A stretch of DNA of 64,000 nucleotides from Novosphingobium sp. (GTDB taxonomy: Bacteria; Pseudomonadota; Alphaproteobacteria; Sphingomonadales; Sphingomonadaceae), in assembly GCF_030696665.1 (NCBI RefSeq), contig NZ_JAUYRV010000014.1:95113-159112 (forward strand), read 5' to 3'. This document shows, piece by piece, positions 26,024 through 34,234 of the stretch (its first letter is position 1; each line of letters begins with the position of its first letter). The notes under the pieces were generated by a model that saw nothing but the letters and a program-made list of their open reading frames with translations, was not told where the DNA came from and did no database searches. The translations under genes and the position numbers were made by a program.

Positions 26024-26758
26024 ATGACCCGTCTATTTGAACGCGCCCTTGTTCGCCTCGCCCCGCTGGAGCCGGCCGAGGACGTCGCCGGCTTTCTCCA
26101 AGGCCTCGTCACCAATGACGTGAAGGGCGCGCTACCGGTTTGGACCGCGCTGCTCACCGCTCAGGGCAAGGTGATGTTCGATTTCCTCGTCTGGCCGGAT
26201 GGCACCGACGGGCTACTACTCGATTGTGAAGCCGCGCAGGCCGATGCTCTGGCAAAGCGGCTCACGCTCTATCGCTTGCGCCGGAAGATCGGGATTGAAC
26301 GCGTCGAAGCGTTGGGCGTGTTCTGGCAGGATCACCCCGGTGACGGCGGCGCAAACGATCCCCGCCTTGCTGCACTCGGCCAGCGCTGGATTGCGCCCAT
26401 CTCACAAAGCGATTCGCCAGTGGACGATGCGTGGCGCGCGCACCGCCTATCGCTTGGCGTGACCGAGGGGCAGGCCGAACTTGGCAATAGCGAAGTGCTC
26501 TGGCTGGAGTGCAACGCGGTTGACCTGAACGGCGTAAGCTTCACCAAGGGCTGCTACGTGGGGCAGGAAAACACCGCGCGGATGAACTGGCGGCAGAAGG
26601 TGAACCGCAGGCTGGTGGTGGTGCCGCTGGCCGCATCAGACCCGGCGCGGCAGCGCGCCACTTACCCTGACCTTGACCTCGCCGTGGACCACCGCCGGAT
26701 CGAAGACATTGCACCTGCCCTCGCCCCGTCATGGATGTCGCTTACGGCTGCTGATTGA
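26024..26758 (+). CDS. ygfZ: YgfZ/GcvT-like folate-binding Fe-S cluster maturation protein
   Basis: YgfZ uses tetrahydrofolate to help assemble or repair [4Fe-4S] proteins. The 244-residue product has the GcvT fold and the invariant signature KGCYVGQENTARM, which contains the essential Cys. The N-terminus FLQGLVTNDVKG is also typical. ATG 26024 is chosen over GTG 25934, which lies inside pyrC. It overlaps the convergent TetR-family gene by 17 bases. MoaA in this window is one plausible client cluster protein by family knowledge, not by context. Confidence 0.93.
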   Translation: MTRLFERALVRLAPLEPAEDVAGFLQGLVTNDVKGALPVWTALLTAQGKVMFDFLVWPDGTDGLLLDCEAAQADALAKRLTLYRLRRKIGIERVEALGVFWQDHPGDGGANDPRLAALGQRWIAPISQSDSPVDDAWRAHRLSLGVTEGQAELGNSEVLWLECNAVDLNGVSFTKGCYVGQENTARMNWRQKVNRRLVVVPLAASDPARQRATYPDLDLAVDHRRIEDIAPALAPSWMSLTAAD

Positions 26759-27341
26759 CCTGCGCCTGCACGATCCCTTCGACCAGCATCTGTTCGGCCC
26801 GATCACGCGCCGCATCACGTGGCAGTTCAAGCGCTTGCGTCAGCGGTCCGCCCATCAGCGCATCGCCCAGCGCCATCAAGGTCAGCGCCAAGGTGGTGCT
26901 GCGCTGCGTATCCGAGTGATATTCGTCCAGATCAATCACCAGATCGTGGATCGTATCAACGATAGGATCGAGCGCATCCTCGTTCCCCGACAGCAGCATC
27001 CACGAGGCCAGCGCACCGGCGCCTTCCTTGTCGAACGCGTCGAACGTCAGGTCCACGACATCGCGTGGTGAGCCGATGCCCGAGCGGCTGGCGATCACCG
27101 CCTCGCGGATAGTGGCGCAGATTGTTTCGGCCAGATGTTTTGCCAGCGCCTTTTGCAGGCCCGCTGCCGAGCCGAAGTGGTGCAGCAAATTGGCATGGGT
27201 GCGCCCGATTCGTCCGGCCACGGCCTTGAGCGTCACGGCCTGCGGACCTGTTTCGACCAGCAATCCGCGCGCGGCCTCAAGCGCCGCCATGCGGCTTTCC
27301 TCGGGCGGGAGACGCTTTCTTATTGACATTGGTGTAAGCAT
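26742..27341 (-). CDS. TetR-family transcriptional regulator
   Basis: The 199-residue protein has an N-terminal TetR HTH (ALEAARGLLVETGPQAVTLKAVAGRIGRTHANLLHHFG, here split by its turn at AVAGRIG) and a helical ligand-binding C-terminal domain. Two in-frame ATGs, at 27341 and 27329, are four codons apart; neither has a strong ribosome-binding site. It is divergent from the metal-dependent hydrolase gene, with only 16-28 bases between starts, the usual layout for local TetR control of the neighbour. The ligand is unknown. Confidence 0.85.
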   Translation of the reverse strand: MLTPMSIRKRLPPEESRMAALEAARGLLVETGPQAVTLKAVAGRIGRTHANLLHHFGSAAGLQKALAKHLAETICATIREAVIASRSGIGSPRDVVDLTFDAFDKEGAGALASWMLLSGNEDALDPIVDTIHDLVIDLDEYHSDTQRSTTLALTLMALGDALMGGPLTQALELPRDAARDRAEQMLVEGIVQAQVNQQP

Positions 27342-27357
27342 GCCTAAATTCCGGCTC

Positions 27358-28251
27358 ATGACTGCCATGACCCCAACCATCGCACTAGAGCGCAGCGCCT
27401 CAACCGGCAAGGCTGCGCCCACCCCCGACGATCTGACGATCACGATACGCGACCGTCGCTTTGGCCGCAACGAACCGGCGGGGCGCTGGTGGCTGAACAA
27501 TGATCCCATCGCAACCGCGTGGCACAACGCGCTGTCCGCCACTTTCCCGCGCGGGGAGGCCTTCTTCATCGAAGCAGTGAAGGCGCACCGTGAAGGCGTG
27601 CCCCCCAAGCTTGAGGCTGAAATCCGCGCCTTCATCCGGCAGGAAATCAACCACACGCGCGAGCATGTTGCTTTCAACCGCGCGGCAGAGAATGCAGGTT
27701 ACGACATCGCCCGCATCGACAAGCGCGTTGAGGAAATGCTGGCGCTGACCAAGGATCGCCCGGTGATCCTGAACCTTGCTGCCACGATGGCGCTGGAACA
27801 CTACACCGCGATGATGGCGCACGAATTCCTTGCCAATCCGGCCCATTTTGCAGGTGCGGAGCAGGAACCGGCGGATATGTGGCGGTGGCACGCGATCGAG
27901 GAGATCGAGCACAAGGGCGTCGCCTATGACACGTGGGTTCACGCCACGCGCAACTGGAGCCGGTGGAAACGCTGGAAGGTCAAGAGCCTGATGATGGTCA
28001 TTGTGACCAAGAACTTCCTCACGCACCGCGTGGAAGATACGCTTGATCTGTTGGAACAGGATGGCCTGACCGGCGCGAAGTGGAAATGGAAGCTGGCCGC
28101 CTACTTGCTATGGAAGCCCGGCGTGATCCGCCGGATCCTTCCGGCGTGGCTCAGCTACTTCATGCCCGGCTTTCATCCGTGGCAGCATGATGACCGGGCG
28201 TTGATCGCCAAGGCTGACAGCGAATTTCCAGATGCAGTGATGCCGCGGTAA
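27358..28251 (+). CDS. Predicted metal-dependent hydrolase (PF10118-like)
   Basis: The 297-residue protein belongs to a helical family annotated as predicted metal-dependent hydrolases. The conserved His/Glu-rich helices are visible: FIRQEINHTREHVAFN near the first third, ALEHYTAMMAHEFL in the middle and WHAIEEIEHKGVAYD after it; together they look like a ferritin-like di-metal site. No enzyme activity is established to my knowledge. ATGs at 27340, 27358 and 27367 are all in frame. The adjacent divergent TetR gene is the likely regulator, and a strong terminator follows the stop. Confidence 0.78.
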   Translation: MTAMTPTIALERSASTGKAAPTPDDLTITIRDRRFGRNEPAGRWWLNNDPIATAWHNALSATFPRGEAFFIEAVKAHREGVPPKLEAEIRAFIRQEINHTREHVAFNRAAENAGYDIARIDKRVEEMLALTKDRPVILNLAATMALEHYTAMMAHEFLANPAHFAGAEQEPADMWRWHAIEEIEHKGVAYDTWVHATRNWSRWKRWKVKSLMMVIVTKNFLTHRVEDTLDLLEQDGLTGAKWKWKLAAYLLWKPGVIRRILPAWLSYFMPGFHPWQHDDRALIAKADSEFPDAVMPR

Positions 28252-28258
28252 AAACAAA

Positions 28259-28284
28259 GGGCTCCCCGCCGGGAGCCCTTTTTT
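28259..28284 (+). terminator. Rho-independent terminator between convergent genes
   Basis: GGGCTCCC (28259-28266) pairs with GGGAGCCC (28271-28278) around a CGCC loop, followed by six T (28279-28284). Upstream A-rich sequence makes it potentially usable by the convergent GNAT gene as well. Confidence 0.93.
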
Positions 28285-28289
28285 GTGGT

Positions 28290-28859
28290 TCAAGCCGCGC
28301 GTCGCATGGACGCAAAGCCGCCGTCTTCTGGTCCATCACAATCAAGCGGCGCTGCCAGATCGACGGCATGGACTGGCGCGGCCACAGGTTCGCTGCGCGC
28401 GGGACTGCGGATTTTGCGGACTTCCCCGGTGAGCCGAAACCCGGCCTTGGCAAGTACGCGCGCAGAACCCGCATTGTCGGCAAACGGTGTCGCGGTCACA
28501 CGGCTGTGGCCGAGCGAACGCGCTAAGCTGAGTACGGCGCGGGCAGCCTCGGTTGCGTAGCCCAGTCCCCAGTACCGCTGCCCCAGCCAGTAGCCGAGTT
28601 CGGTTTCCTGACCATACTGCGCCAGACCAACGCAGCCGATCAGGCGCGAACCGTGCGCACCGGGCAGCGTGACAAAGAAATGCGGGTAGCGGCCTGCCTG
28701 CGGTAACGCGGCAAAGCTCTTCGCGTCGTCCGGTCCATAGGGCCACGGCGCGTGCGCAAGATTGCGCACGACCGCCTCGTCATCGATCAGGGCGTGAAGT
28801 TCAGCCCAATCCTCCGGCCAGCCGGGCCGCAGGAACAGCCGTTCGCTGCGAATGAACAT
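28290..28859 (-). CDS. GNAT-family N-acetyltransferase (RimJ/RimL type)
   Basis: The 189-residue protein opens SERLFLRPGWPEDWAELHALIDDE, the typical start of RimJ/RimL-like acetyltransferases, and has the acetyl-CoA loop block GYWLGQRYWGLGYATEAARAV followed by NAGSARVLAKAGFRLTGEVR. The C-terminal 35 residues are an extra Pro/Ala-rich tail. It ends near the shared terminator. Targets of this branch range from ribosomal proteins to antibiotics and cannot be chosen here. Confidence 0.85.
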   Translation of the reverse strand: MFIRSERLFLRPGWPEDWAELHALIDDEAVVRNLAHAPWPYGPDDAKSFAALPQAGRYPHFFVTLPGAHGSRLIGCVGLAQYGQETELGYWLGQRYWGLGYATEAARAVLSLARSLGHSRVTATPFADNAGSARVLAKAGFRLTGEVRKIRSPARSEPVAAPVHAVDLAAPLDCDGPEDGGFASMRRAA

Positions 28860-29094
28860 ACAAAGTCTCCGTTCTCGGCGCCTCTGTCACGCGCAGCTAA
28901 ACACTTGCCGTGACAAAGGTATTGCGCCCTGCGCTGGATCGGACAGTGAATACGTCCGATTGCGAGGAAGCGCGGTTTGCGTCCGAGGGAGACGTGAAAA
29001 GAGGGAGATGAGCGTGGCCCTCTCCCCCTATCGGCCAGCTCCAAGAAGCTGGCGGGGCCACCCCATCAGGATGGCCCTTTGAACGACCATCCGG

Positions 29095-29364
29095 TTATTC
29101 TGCTGCTTCAGCCATAATGTCGACCGACACATACTTGCGATCGAGCTTTCCGCCGTGAAAACGGACGCGGCCTTCGGTCAGCGCGAACAGGGTGTGATCC
29201 TTGCCCATGCCGACATTGGCGCCCGGGTACACGCGGGTTCCGCGCTGACGGATGATGATGTTGCCGCCGATCACTTCCTGACCGCCGAACTTCTTTACGC
29301 CAAGGCGGCGGCCTGCTGAGTCGCGACCGTTGCGCGAAGAGCCGCCTGCTTTCTTATGTGCCAT
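29095..29364 (-). CDS. rpmA: 50S ribosomal protein L27
   Basis: The 89-residue bL27 begins [20 protein letters not shown], the universal N-terminus that reaches the peptidyl transferase centre, with no N-terminal leader peptide to be cleaved. It follows rplU by 28 bases in the conserved rplU-rpmA operon. Downstream (28860-29094) I see no gene; two hairpin-forming stretches (GGCCATCC/GGGGTGGCC and GCCAGCT/AGCTGGC) occur after the stop but without a T-run. Confidence 0.98.
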   Translation of the reverse strand: MAHKKAGGSSRNGRDSAGRRLGVKKFGGQEVIGGNIIIRQRGTRVYPGANVGMGKDHTLFALTEGRVRFHGGKLDRKYVSVDIMAEAAE

Positions 29365-29392
29365 ATCAGATTACTCCGAATTCCGTTTGCGC

Positions 29393-29689
29393 TCAGGCGA
29401 CCGACACGATGCGCAGCAGGGTAAGCTGCTGGCGGTGACCGTTCTTGCGGCGATAGTTGTGACGGCGACGCTTCTTGAAAACGATCACCTTTTCCGACTT
29501 CGCCTGGGCGATGATTTCTGCCGAAACAGTGATCGAAGCAGCATCAGCAAGCGAATCACCCTCGCCGGCGAGCAGGACTTCACCCAGCGTGATCGTGTCG
29601 CCAGCTTCGCCAGCCAGCTTTTCGACTGCGATCTTGTCTCCGGCGGCGACCCGATACTGTTTGCCGCCCGTGCGCACGATTGCGAACAT
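29393..29689 (-). CDS. rplU: 50S ribosomal protein L21
   Basis: The 98-residue bL21 starts [20 protein letters not shown] and contains the basic [17 protein letters not shown] stretch that binds 23S rRNA. ATG 29689 gives the standard length. It is the first gene of the rplU-rpmA operon and has a near-consensus promoter about 135 bases upstream, leaving a leader of around 130 nt that could hold a regulatory structure. Confidence 0.98.
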   Translation of the reverse strand: MFAIVRTGGKQYRVAAGDKIAVEKLAGEAGDTITLGEVLLAGEGDSLADAASITVSAEIIAQAKSEKVIVFKKRRRHNYRRKNGHRQQLTLLRIVSVA

Positions 29690-29823
29690 CGTTCTGTGTA
29701 TCCGTTCCAAAAGCCTGCGGTTGCCCGAGGCGATTCCAAATGAGGCACCCAACGCCTGCGAATCGCTGACAACGGGCAAAATGCCGTTTCCCCGCTGTAT
29801 GCAGGGCCCCGGAAAGAAGGGCG

Positions 29824-29852
29824 CGGATAGTCAAACACGCCGGGTCTGTCAA
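29824..29852 (-). promoter_or_regulatory. Promoter of rplU-rpmA
   Basis: On the minus strand TTGACA (29847-29852) is followed after exactly 17 bases by TATCCG (29824-29829). The -35 is a perfect consensus and the -10 matches at four positions. The predicted transcript starts near 29817 and has a roughly 128-nt leader before ATG 29689. Confidence 0.72.
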
Positions 29853-29937
29853 TGCGATCTTGCCTGAAATCAGGCGTATCACTGCACTTGAGCATGCAAA
29901 CGCTGGCGACTGGTGCCGGGCATGCTATGGCGCGGGC

Positions 29938-30468
29938 ATGATCAAGCGCAATTCCCGCATCGTTGCAATGGCCACGCTGGCCCCCGCTTTATTGGTTGCC
30001 GGTTGTGCCGAGCGCAGCGATTTCCCCTCGCTCGCACGCCGCCCTGCCGAGGATGCCTACCGTGCCGCGCAAGCCTCCCGCCCGGCACCGCCGCCGCCAG
30101 CAGTCATAAGCGACGGCCTGCCCGAGCGGCTTGCCGCCTTGCTCGCCAGCGCTGACGCCGCCCACGCAACGTTTGAATCGCGGCGAGCCGCCGCCACGCG
30201 TACGATCAATGCCGCAGCAGGATCAGCCAAGGGCACCGAAAGCTGGTCGGTCGCATCGGTGGCGCTGGCAGGACTGGAAACTGCCCGGTCGCTGGCTGCC
30301 ATGCCGCTGGCCGATCTTGACCGGCTTGAAGCCGACGCCAGCAACCGCGCCGTCGATGGCTCGGATGCAGACCTAAAGGCTGTAGTGGCCGCGCGCACAA
30401 AGGTGGACGCTCTGGTACAGGGCGAAACGCTGATAATCGATTCGCTGCGTGGTCGGCTCGGGGCCTAG
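29938..30468 (+). CDS. Putative lipoprotein of unknown function
   Basis: The 176-residue product has a lipoprotein signal ending LLVAGC (lipidated Cys near residue 22), a Pro-rich linker (RPAPPPPAV) and an Ala-rich helical region with several heptad-like stretches (LAALLASADAAHATFESRRAA). No known domain is recognised. Its stop overlaps the convergent moaE stop. It is divergent from rplU. Confidence 0.68.
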   Translation: MIKRNSRIVAMATLAPALLVAGCAERSDFPSLARRPAEDAYRAAQASRPAPPPPAVISDGLPERLAALLASADAAHATFESRRAAATRTINAAAGSAKGTESWSVASVALAGLETARSLAAMPLADLDRLEADASNRAVDGSDADLKAVVAARTKVDALVQGETLIIDSLRGRLGA

Positions 30469-30908
30469 CCCCAGCGCGATAGATCTTCGCGGTCCTCAGG
30501 GCGCGGCTCAATCCAGCGCCAGCCCTTGGCAGTCTTCTCACGCTTCCAGAACCACGATTCGCTCTTGAGATGGTCCATCGCAAAGTCCGCCGCCGCAAAA
30601 GCATCGCGGCGATGGCGCGCAGCAGCACAGACCAGCACAATGGCATCGCCCGGAACCATCACACCGCTGCGGTGCAGGATCAGCAGACCCTCCACCGGCC
30701 AGCGCACCTGTGTGACCCGCGCAAGCTCTTCCATGCCGGGTAGCGTCATCGGTGCATAGTGCTGCAATTCCAGCGCTTCCACGCCACCCGAATCGCGCAC
30801 CTGGCCAAGAAACGTGACGATACCGCCCGCATTGGGATAGCGCGCAGTGAATGCGGCAATTTCCGCTGCGGGATCAAAAGCCTCCAGCGCCAACCTGACG
30901 TCTGGCAC
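30465..30908 (-). CDS. moaE: Molybdopterin synthase catalytic subunit MoaE
   Basis: MoaE, with MoaD thiocarboxylate, inserts two sulfurs into cPMP to make molybdopterin. The 147-residue protein has the GGIVTFLGQVRD opening, the HRRDAF block and the active-site Lys region SESWFWKREKTA. GTG 30908 is chosen because GGAGG sits at correct spacing upstream, within the end of moaD; longer starts would overlap moaD without support. It is the last gene of the pterin operon. Confidence 0.94.
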   Translation of the reverse strand: MPDVRLALEAFDPAAEIAAFTARYPNAGGIVTFLGQVRDSGGVEALELQHYAPMTLPGMEELARVTQVRWPVEGLLILHRSGVMVPGDAIVLVCAAARHRRDAFAAADFAMDHLKSESWFWKREKTAKGWRWIEPRPEDREDLSRWG

Positions 30909-30909
30909 C

Positions 30910-31146
30910 CTAGCCTCCACTGACAGGTGGCAGGAACGCCAGTTCATCGCCCTCGGCCAGCACCACACCGCCCATATCGGTCAGCAGTGCGCCGTTGAGC
31001 GCCATGCGCACTTTCTCGCCCAGCAATTGCACTGCCAAGGCTGGATCAAGCGCGGCGAGAATCATTTCAATCGGTCCTGGCGCAACAGACATCTCGCCTG
31101 TCCCGGCCGCATCTTCCAGCCGCCCCATGAACACCAGCTTTGCCAT
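30910..31146 (-). CDS. moaD: Molybdopterin synthase sulfur carrier subunit MoaD
   Basis: The 78-residue ubiquitin-like protein ends in PPVSGG, the C-terminal Gly-Gly that is adenylated and thiocarboxylated. Its body (LVFMGRLEDAAGTGEM, VRMALNGALLTDMGGVVLAEGDELAFL) fits the MoaD fold. ATG 31146 lies four bases after moaA. The stop is one base from the moaE GTG. Confidence 0.93.
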   Translation of the reverse strand: MAKLVFMGRLEDAAGTGEMSVAPGPIEMILAALDPALAVQLLGEKVRMALNGALLTDMGGVVLAEGDELAFLPPVSGG

Positions 31147-31150
31147 CAGA

Positions 31151-32155
31151 TCAGCCGCCCGTGGTAGACATATGGCGCGAAACGGCAGGCGCACCGCCCG
31201 GCTTGTCGATCACGAAGCTGTGGCGTTCCTGCTTTTCGCCCATCGCGCGGGCAAAGCATTCAGACAGCGCACCGTCGGGATCTTCAGAGCGCAGCGCCGC
31301 GCGCAAATCCACGCGGCCTTCACCGCCAAGGCACATGTATAGCTGGCCCGTGGCGGTCACCCGAACGCGGTTGCAGCCTTCACAGAAGTTGCCAGTCAAT
31401 GGGGTGATAAAGCCCAGCCGCCCACCGGTTTCGGCGATGTCGACATAGCGCGCCGGCCCACCAGAAGTTGCGTTGCTGGTCGTCAGCGTCCAGCGCTGCT
31501 CCAGATCGCGGCGCACGGCATCAAGCGGCAGATAATGGTCAAACCGGTCACCCTCAACCTCGCCCAAGGGCATGACCTCGATCAGCGTCATGTCGTGCCC
31601 GGCCGCGTGCGCCCATGCGATCAGCGAAGGCAATTCCGCCTCGTTGATGTCCTTGAGCGCCACGGCATTGATCTTGACCTTCAGCCCGGCAGCCTTCGCC
31701 GCTGCAATGCCTTCCAGCACTTGCGGCAGCATGTCCCGGCGCGAAAGCTTGGCAAAGCCTGCGCGATCCAGCGTGTCGAGCGATACGTTGATGCGCTTCA
31801 CGCCCGCTGCGGCCAGATCATCGGCAAATTCGGAAAGGCGCGTGCCGTTGGTGGTCAGCGTCAACTCGTCCAGCCCATCCCCCAGCTTGCGGCCAAGCGC
31901 ACGCACCAGCTCGATCATGTCACGCCGCACCAGCGGCTCGCCACCGGTAAGGCGGATTTTGCGCACACCGCGCGCGATGAAATGCAGCGACAGGCGGTGC
32001 ATTTCCTCCAGCGTCAGGACTTCGGCCTTGGGCAGAAACTCCATGCGCTCGGGCATGCAATAGGCACAGCGCAGATCGCAGCGATCCGTCACCGACAAAC
32101 GAAGGTACGTGATTCGGCGGGCGAATCTGTCAATCAGGGGCGCAGAAGCGTTCAC
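31151..32155 (-). CDS. moaA: GTP 3',8-cyclase MoaA
   Basis: The radical-SAM enzyme begins molybdenum cofactor synthesis from GTP. Of its 334 residues, C26-x3-C30-x2-C33 (CDLRCAYC) binds the SAM cluster, [21 protein letters not shown] holds the C-terminal cluster Cys residues, and the protein ends in Gly-Gly as MoaA requires. The start is GTG 32155, overlapping the stop of the FolM-like gene (GTGA). moaB, moaC, mogA and moeA are not in the window. Confidence 0.97.
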   Translation of the reverse strand: MNASAPLIDRFARRITYLRLSVTDRCDLRCAYCMPERMEFLPKAEVLTLEEMHRLSLHFIARGVRKIRLTGGEPLVRRDMIELVRALGRKLGDGLDELTLTTNGTRLSEFADDLAAAGVKRINVSLDTLDRAGFAKLSRRDMLPQVLEGIAAAKAAGLKVKINAVALKDINEAELPSLIAWAHAAGHDMTLIEVMPLGEVEGDRFDHYLPLDAVRRDLEQRWTLTTSNATSGGPARYVDIAETGGRLGFITPLTGNFCEGCNRVRVTATGQLYMCLGGEGRVDLRAALRSEDPDGALSECFARAMGEKQERHSFVIDKPGGAPAVSRHMSTTGG

Positions 32156-32907
32156 TTGCCCATATATACGAAGTCTCGCGGGTAAGATTCAAGGCTTGCG
32201 CCTGCATCGACGAATAAAGTCTGGCCGGTCACCGAACGCGCCGTTGCCAGATAATGCACGGCATCGGCGATTTCGTCCGCGCCGGGCAGTCGCTGCAAAG
32301 GCATCATGCCCTCCAGCCGCCGCCATTGTTCAGCGTCATAATCGGCGGTCGGCAGGATCAGGCCGGGTGCAACACCGTTTACGCGAACCCTGGGAGCCAT
32401 CGCACGCGACAAGGTGCGGACCGCCGCATGCAACGCCTGTTTGGATATCGTGTAGCTGATCTGGTCCGGCACCGGGTTTATGACGCGCTGATCGAGGATA
32501 TTGACGACAGAACCTTCACGTTCCCCCAATGCCTCGGCAAAGGCGCGGGTCAACAGCAGCGGCGCAAACACGTTAACGCGGAAATGCTGCTCCAACTCGG
32601 CCGACGTGATTGTATCGACCCGATCATCGTGAAACAGCGACGCACAGTTGACCAGAAGGTCGGGTGAACGCCCCGCTGCTGCGGTTACATCTGCCAGTAG
32701 TTGCGGCGGATAGGCCGGATCTTCAAGATCGCCGGACAGTGGAGAAACTGCCGCGCCCAGCCATTCCAGTTGGGCCTTGAACTCCCCATCGAATGTCTCG
32801 GGACGATGCGCGTGCAATGCCAGATCCCAGCCTGCACTGGCCAGCTTGCGCGCAATCGCCCCGCCAATACGCCGCCAGCCGCCGGTTACCAGCGCAAGCG
32901 GGCGCAC
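32152..32907 (-). CDS. SDR-family pteridine/dihydromonapterin reductase-like protein (FolM type)
   Basis: The 251-residue short-chain dehydrogenase has the cofactor loop [17 protein letters not shown]; the TGxxRRxG pattern with tandem Arg is characteristic of FolM and PTR1-type pteridine reductases that use [14 protein letters not shown] and [21 protein letters not shown] supply the NAS and YxxxK active-site parts, and [11 protein letters not shown] follows. The start is GTG 32907, two bases after the folB stop. Position between folB and moaA strongly suggests a pterin substrate, but the exact reaction is an inference. Confidence 0.78.
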   Translation of the reverse strand: MRPLALVTGGWRRIGGAIARKLASAGWDLALHAHRPETFDGEFKAQLEWLGAAVSPLSGDLEDPAYPPQLLADVTAAAGRSPDLLVNCASLFHDDRVDTITSAELEQHFRVNVFAPLLLTRAFAEALGEREGSVVNILDQRVINPVPDQISYTISKQALHAAVRTLSRAMAPRVRVNGVAPGLILPTADYDAEQWRRLEGMMPLQRLPGADEIADAVHYLATARSVTGQTLFVDAGASLESYPRDFVYMGK

Positions 32908-32909
32908 TG

Positions 32910-33296
32910 TCAAACCAAGGCCCCGCTCGGCCGTTCGCGCTTCAGGGTGATGCCGATTTCCTCGCCATTCTCGCTGATCGCCAGCTTCACGATCTTCACT
33001 TCCACCCACTTGATCCGATCATCCTGCAACATCAGCGTTTCGATGATGTGATCTGCCACGGCTTCGATCAGCTTGAAATGCACCCCCTTGGGCAAACCGT
33101 CGGTCGCCGCAAATTTGAGGTCCATGTAGTTCTTGCTGGCGGAAAGCGGGCAATCGGCAGTGTAGCGCGCCTGCTGCTTCAGCCCCACACGCATGGTAAT
33201 GCGCAACGGCTGCGGCCGACCGGTCTCTTCCGAGTAGATCCCGGTGAGCACAAGCGTTTCGAGATTGGCGACTTCGAGGATCAGGCTGTCGGTCAT
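32910..33296 (-). CDS. folB: Dihydroneopterin aldolase-family protein FolB
   Basis: FolB cleaves or epimerises 7,8-dihydroneopterin in folate synthesis. The 128-residue product has the tunnelling-fold pattern LVLTGIYSEETGRPQPLRITMRV, NYMDLKF in the substrate site, and FKLIEAVADHIIETLM. The conserved Lys expected near the C-terminus is present in VEVKIVKLAI. ATG 33296 is used; ATG 33314 is equally possible. First visible gene of the pterin operon. Some family members act on monapterin, which would fit the FolM-like neighbour. Confidence 0.88.
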   Translation of the reverse strand: MTDSLILEVANLETLVLTGIYSEETGRPQPLRITMRVGLKQQARYTADCPLSASKNYMDLKFAATDGLPKGVHFKLIEAVADHIIETLMLQDDRIKWVEVKIVKLAISENGEEIGITLKRERPSGALV

Positions 33297-33349
33297 GGGC
33301 AGGATCTTTGGCATCGGCGCGTGGGCGAGTCCATCGCAGCCTTGGGGTT

Positions 33350-34234
33350 TCAGTTTTTCCAGCGTGCGAAGATCGCGGTGGGGAGCAGGCGACCGCCCTC
33401 ACCCTGTTCGCGAATCGCCAGATCGCCATGCTCAATGGTGCCGCCCAAGTCCTTCAGCGCCTCGGCCAGAAGCCCCGCGATGGCGAGTGAAGACATGCGC
33501 ACCGCATAGACCGTGAGGAACAGGAAGCGGCTGTCTGCATCAAGCAACTTCGCGCAATCGGCCACCAGCCCCGGCAGGCTTTCCTCAAGCCGCCAAACCT
33601 CGCCATCCGGCCCGCGCCCGAACTTGGGCGGATCGAGGATTATACCGTCGTAGCGCTTGCTCCGCCGCACTTCGCGGGCAGTGAATTTCGCCGCGTCATC
33701 CACCATCCAGCGCACCGGGCGCTCGGTCATGCCCGAAAGCTGGGCATTGGACCGGGCCTGCGCGACCGACTTCTTCGAAGCATCGACGTGGGTTACAGGG
33801 CCGTACTGCGAAAGCGCCAGCGTGCCGACGCCGGTGTAGCCGAACAGGTTCAGCGTCTGCGCTTCTGCTTTCCCGTCGAGGCGCTCCCCCATCCAGTCCC
33901 ACACCGGGGCCATGTCGGGGAAGAACCCCAGGTGGCGGAACGGCGTGCAAGAGGCCGTAAAGCGCACATCGTTCCAGCCCAGTTCCCAGCCATCGCGCGG
34001 CACGGGGGCATCGAACATCCAGCGCCCGCCGCCGTCCTCATCAGACCCCGGCACGAACTCGGCGTCTGCGCGCCAGTCCGTCAGCCGGGGCGTCCACATC
34101 GCCTGCGGCTCCGGGCGGACAAAGCGGTGACGGCCATATTGCTCCAGCTTCCGACCGTGGCCGGAATCGAGCAGCGCGAAGTCCGCCCAGCCCTCGCCCA
34201 CCATCAGCTTGGGCTGGAGGTCCAGCTCAGCCAT
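33350..34234 (-). CDS. SAM-dependent RNA methyltransferase (RlmI/RlmK-like)
   Basis: The 294-residue Rossmann methyltransferase has motif I LNLFGYTGVGTLALSQYGP, the acidic loop HVDASKKSVAQARSNA, and the catalytic-type motif IILDPPKFGRGPDGE, in which the DPPxF pattern is shared with 23S rRNA m5C methyltransferases RlmI and RlmK. No PUA domain is present, so it is shorter than RlmI. ATG 34234 overlaps the thrC stop by eight bases. RNA as substrate is an inference from the family. Confidence 0.85.
   Translation of the reverse strand: MAELDLQPKLMVGEGWADFALLDSGHGRKLEQYGRHRFVRPEPQAMWTPRLTDWRADAEFVPGSDEDGGGRWMFDAPVPRDGWELGWNDVRFTASCTPFRHLGFFPDMAPVWDWMGERLDGKAEAQTLNLFGYTGVGTLALSQYGPVTHVDASKKSVAQARSNAQLSGMTERPVRWMVDDAAKFTAREVRRSKRYDGIILDPPKFGRGPDGEVWRLEESLPGLVADCAKLLDADSRFLFLTVYAVRMSSLAIAGLLAEALKDLGGTIEHGDLAIREQGEGGRLLPTAIFARWKN

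Noticed and set aside
28860..29094. Possible tRNA or small RNA gene in the GNAT-rpmA gap
   Set aside because: No cloverleaf, no T-loop sequence and no CCA end could be found on either strand; only two short hairpins after rpmA.
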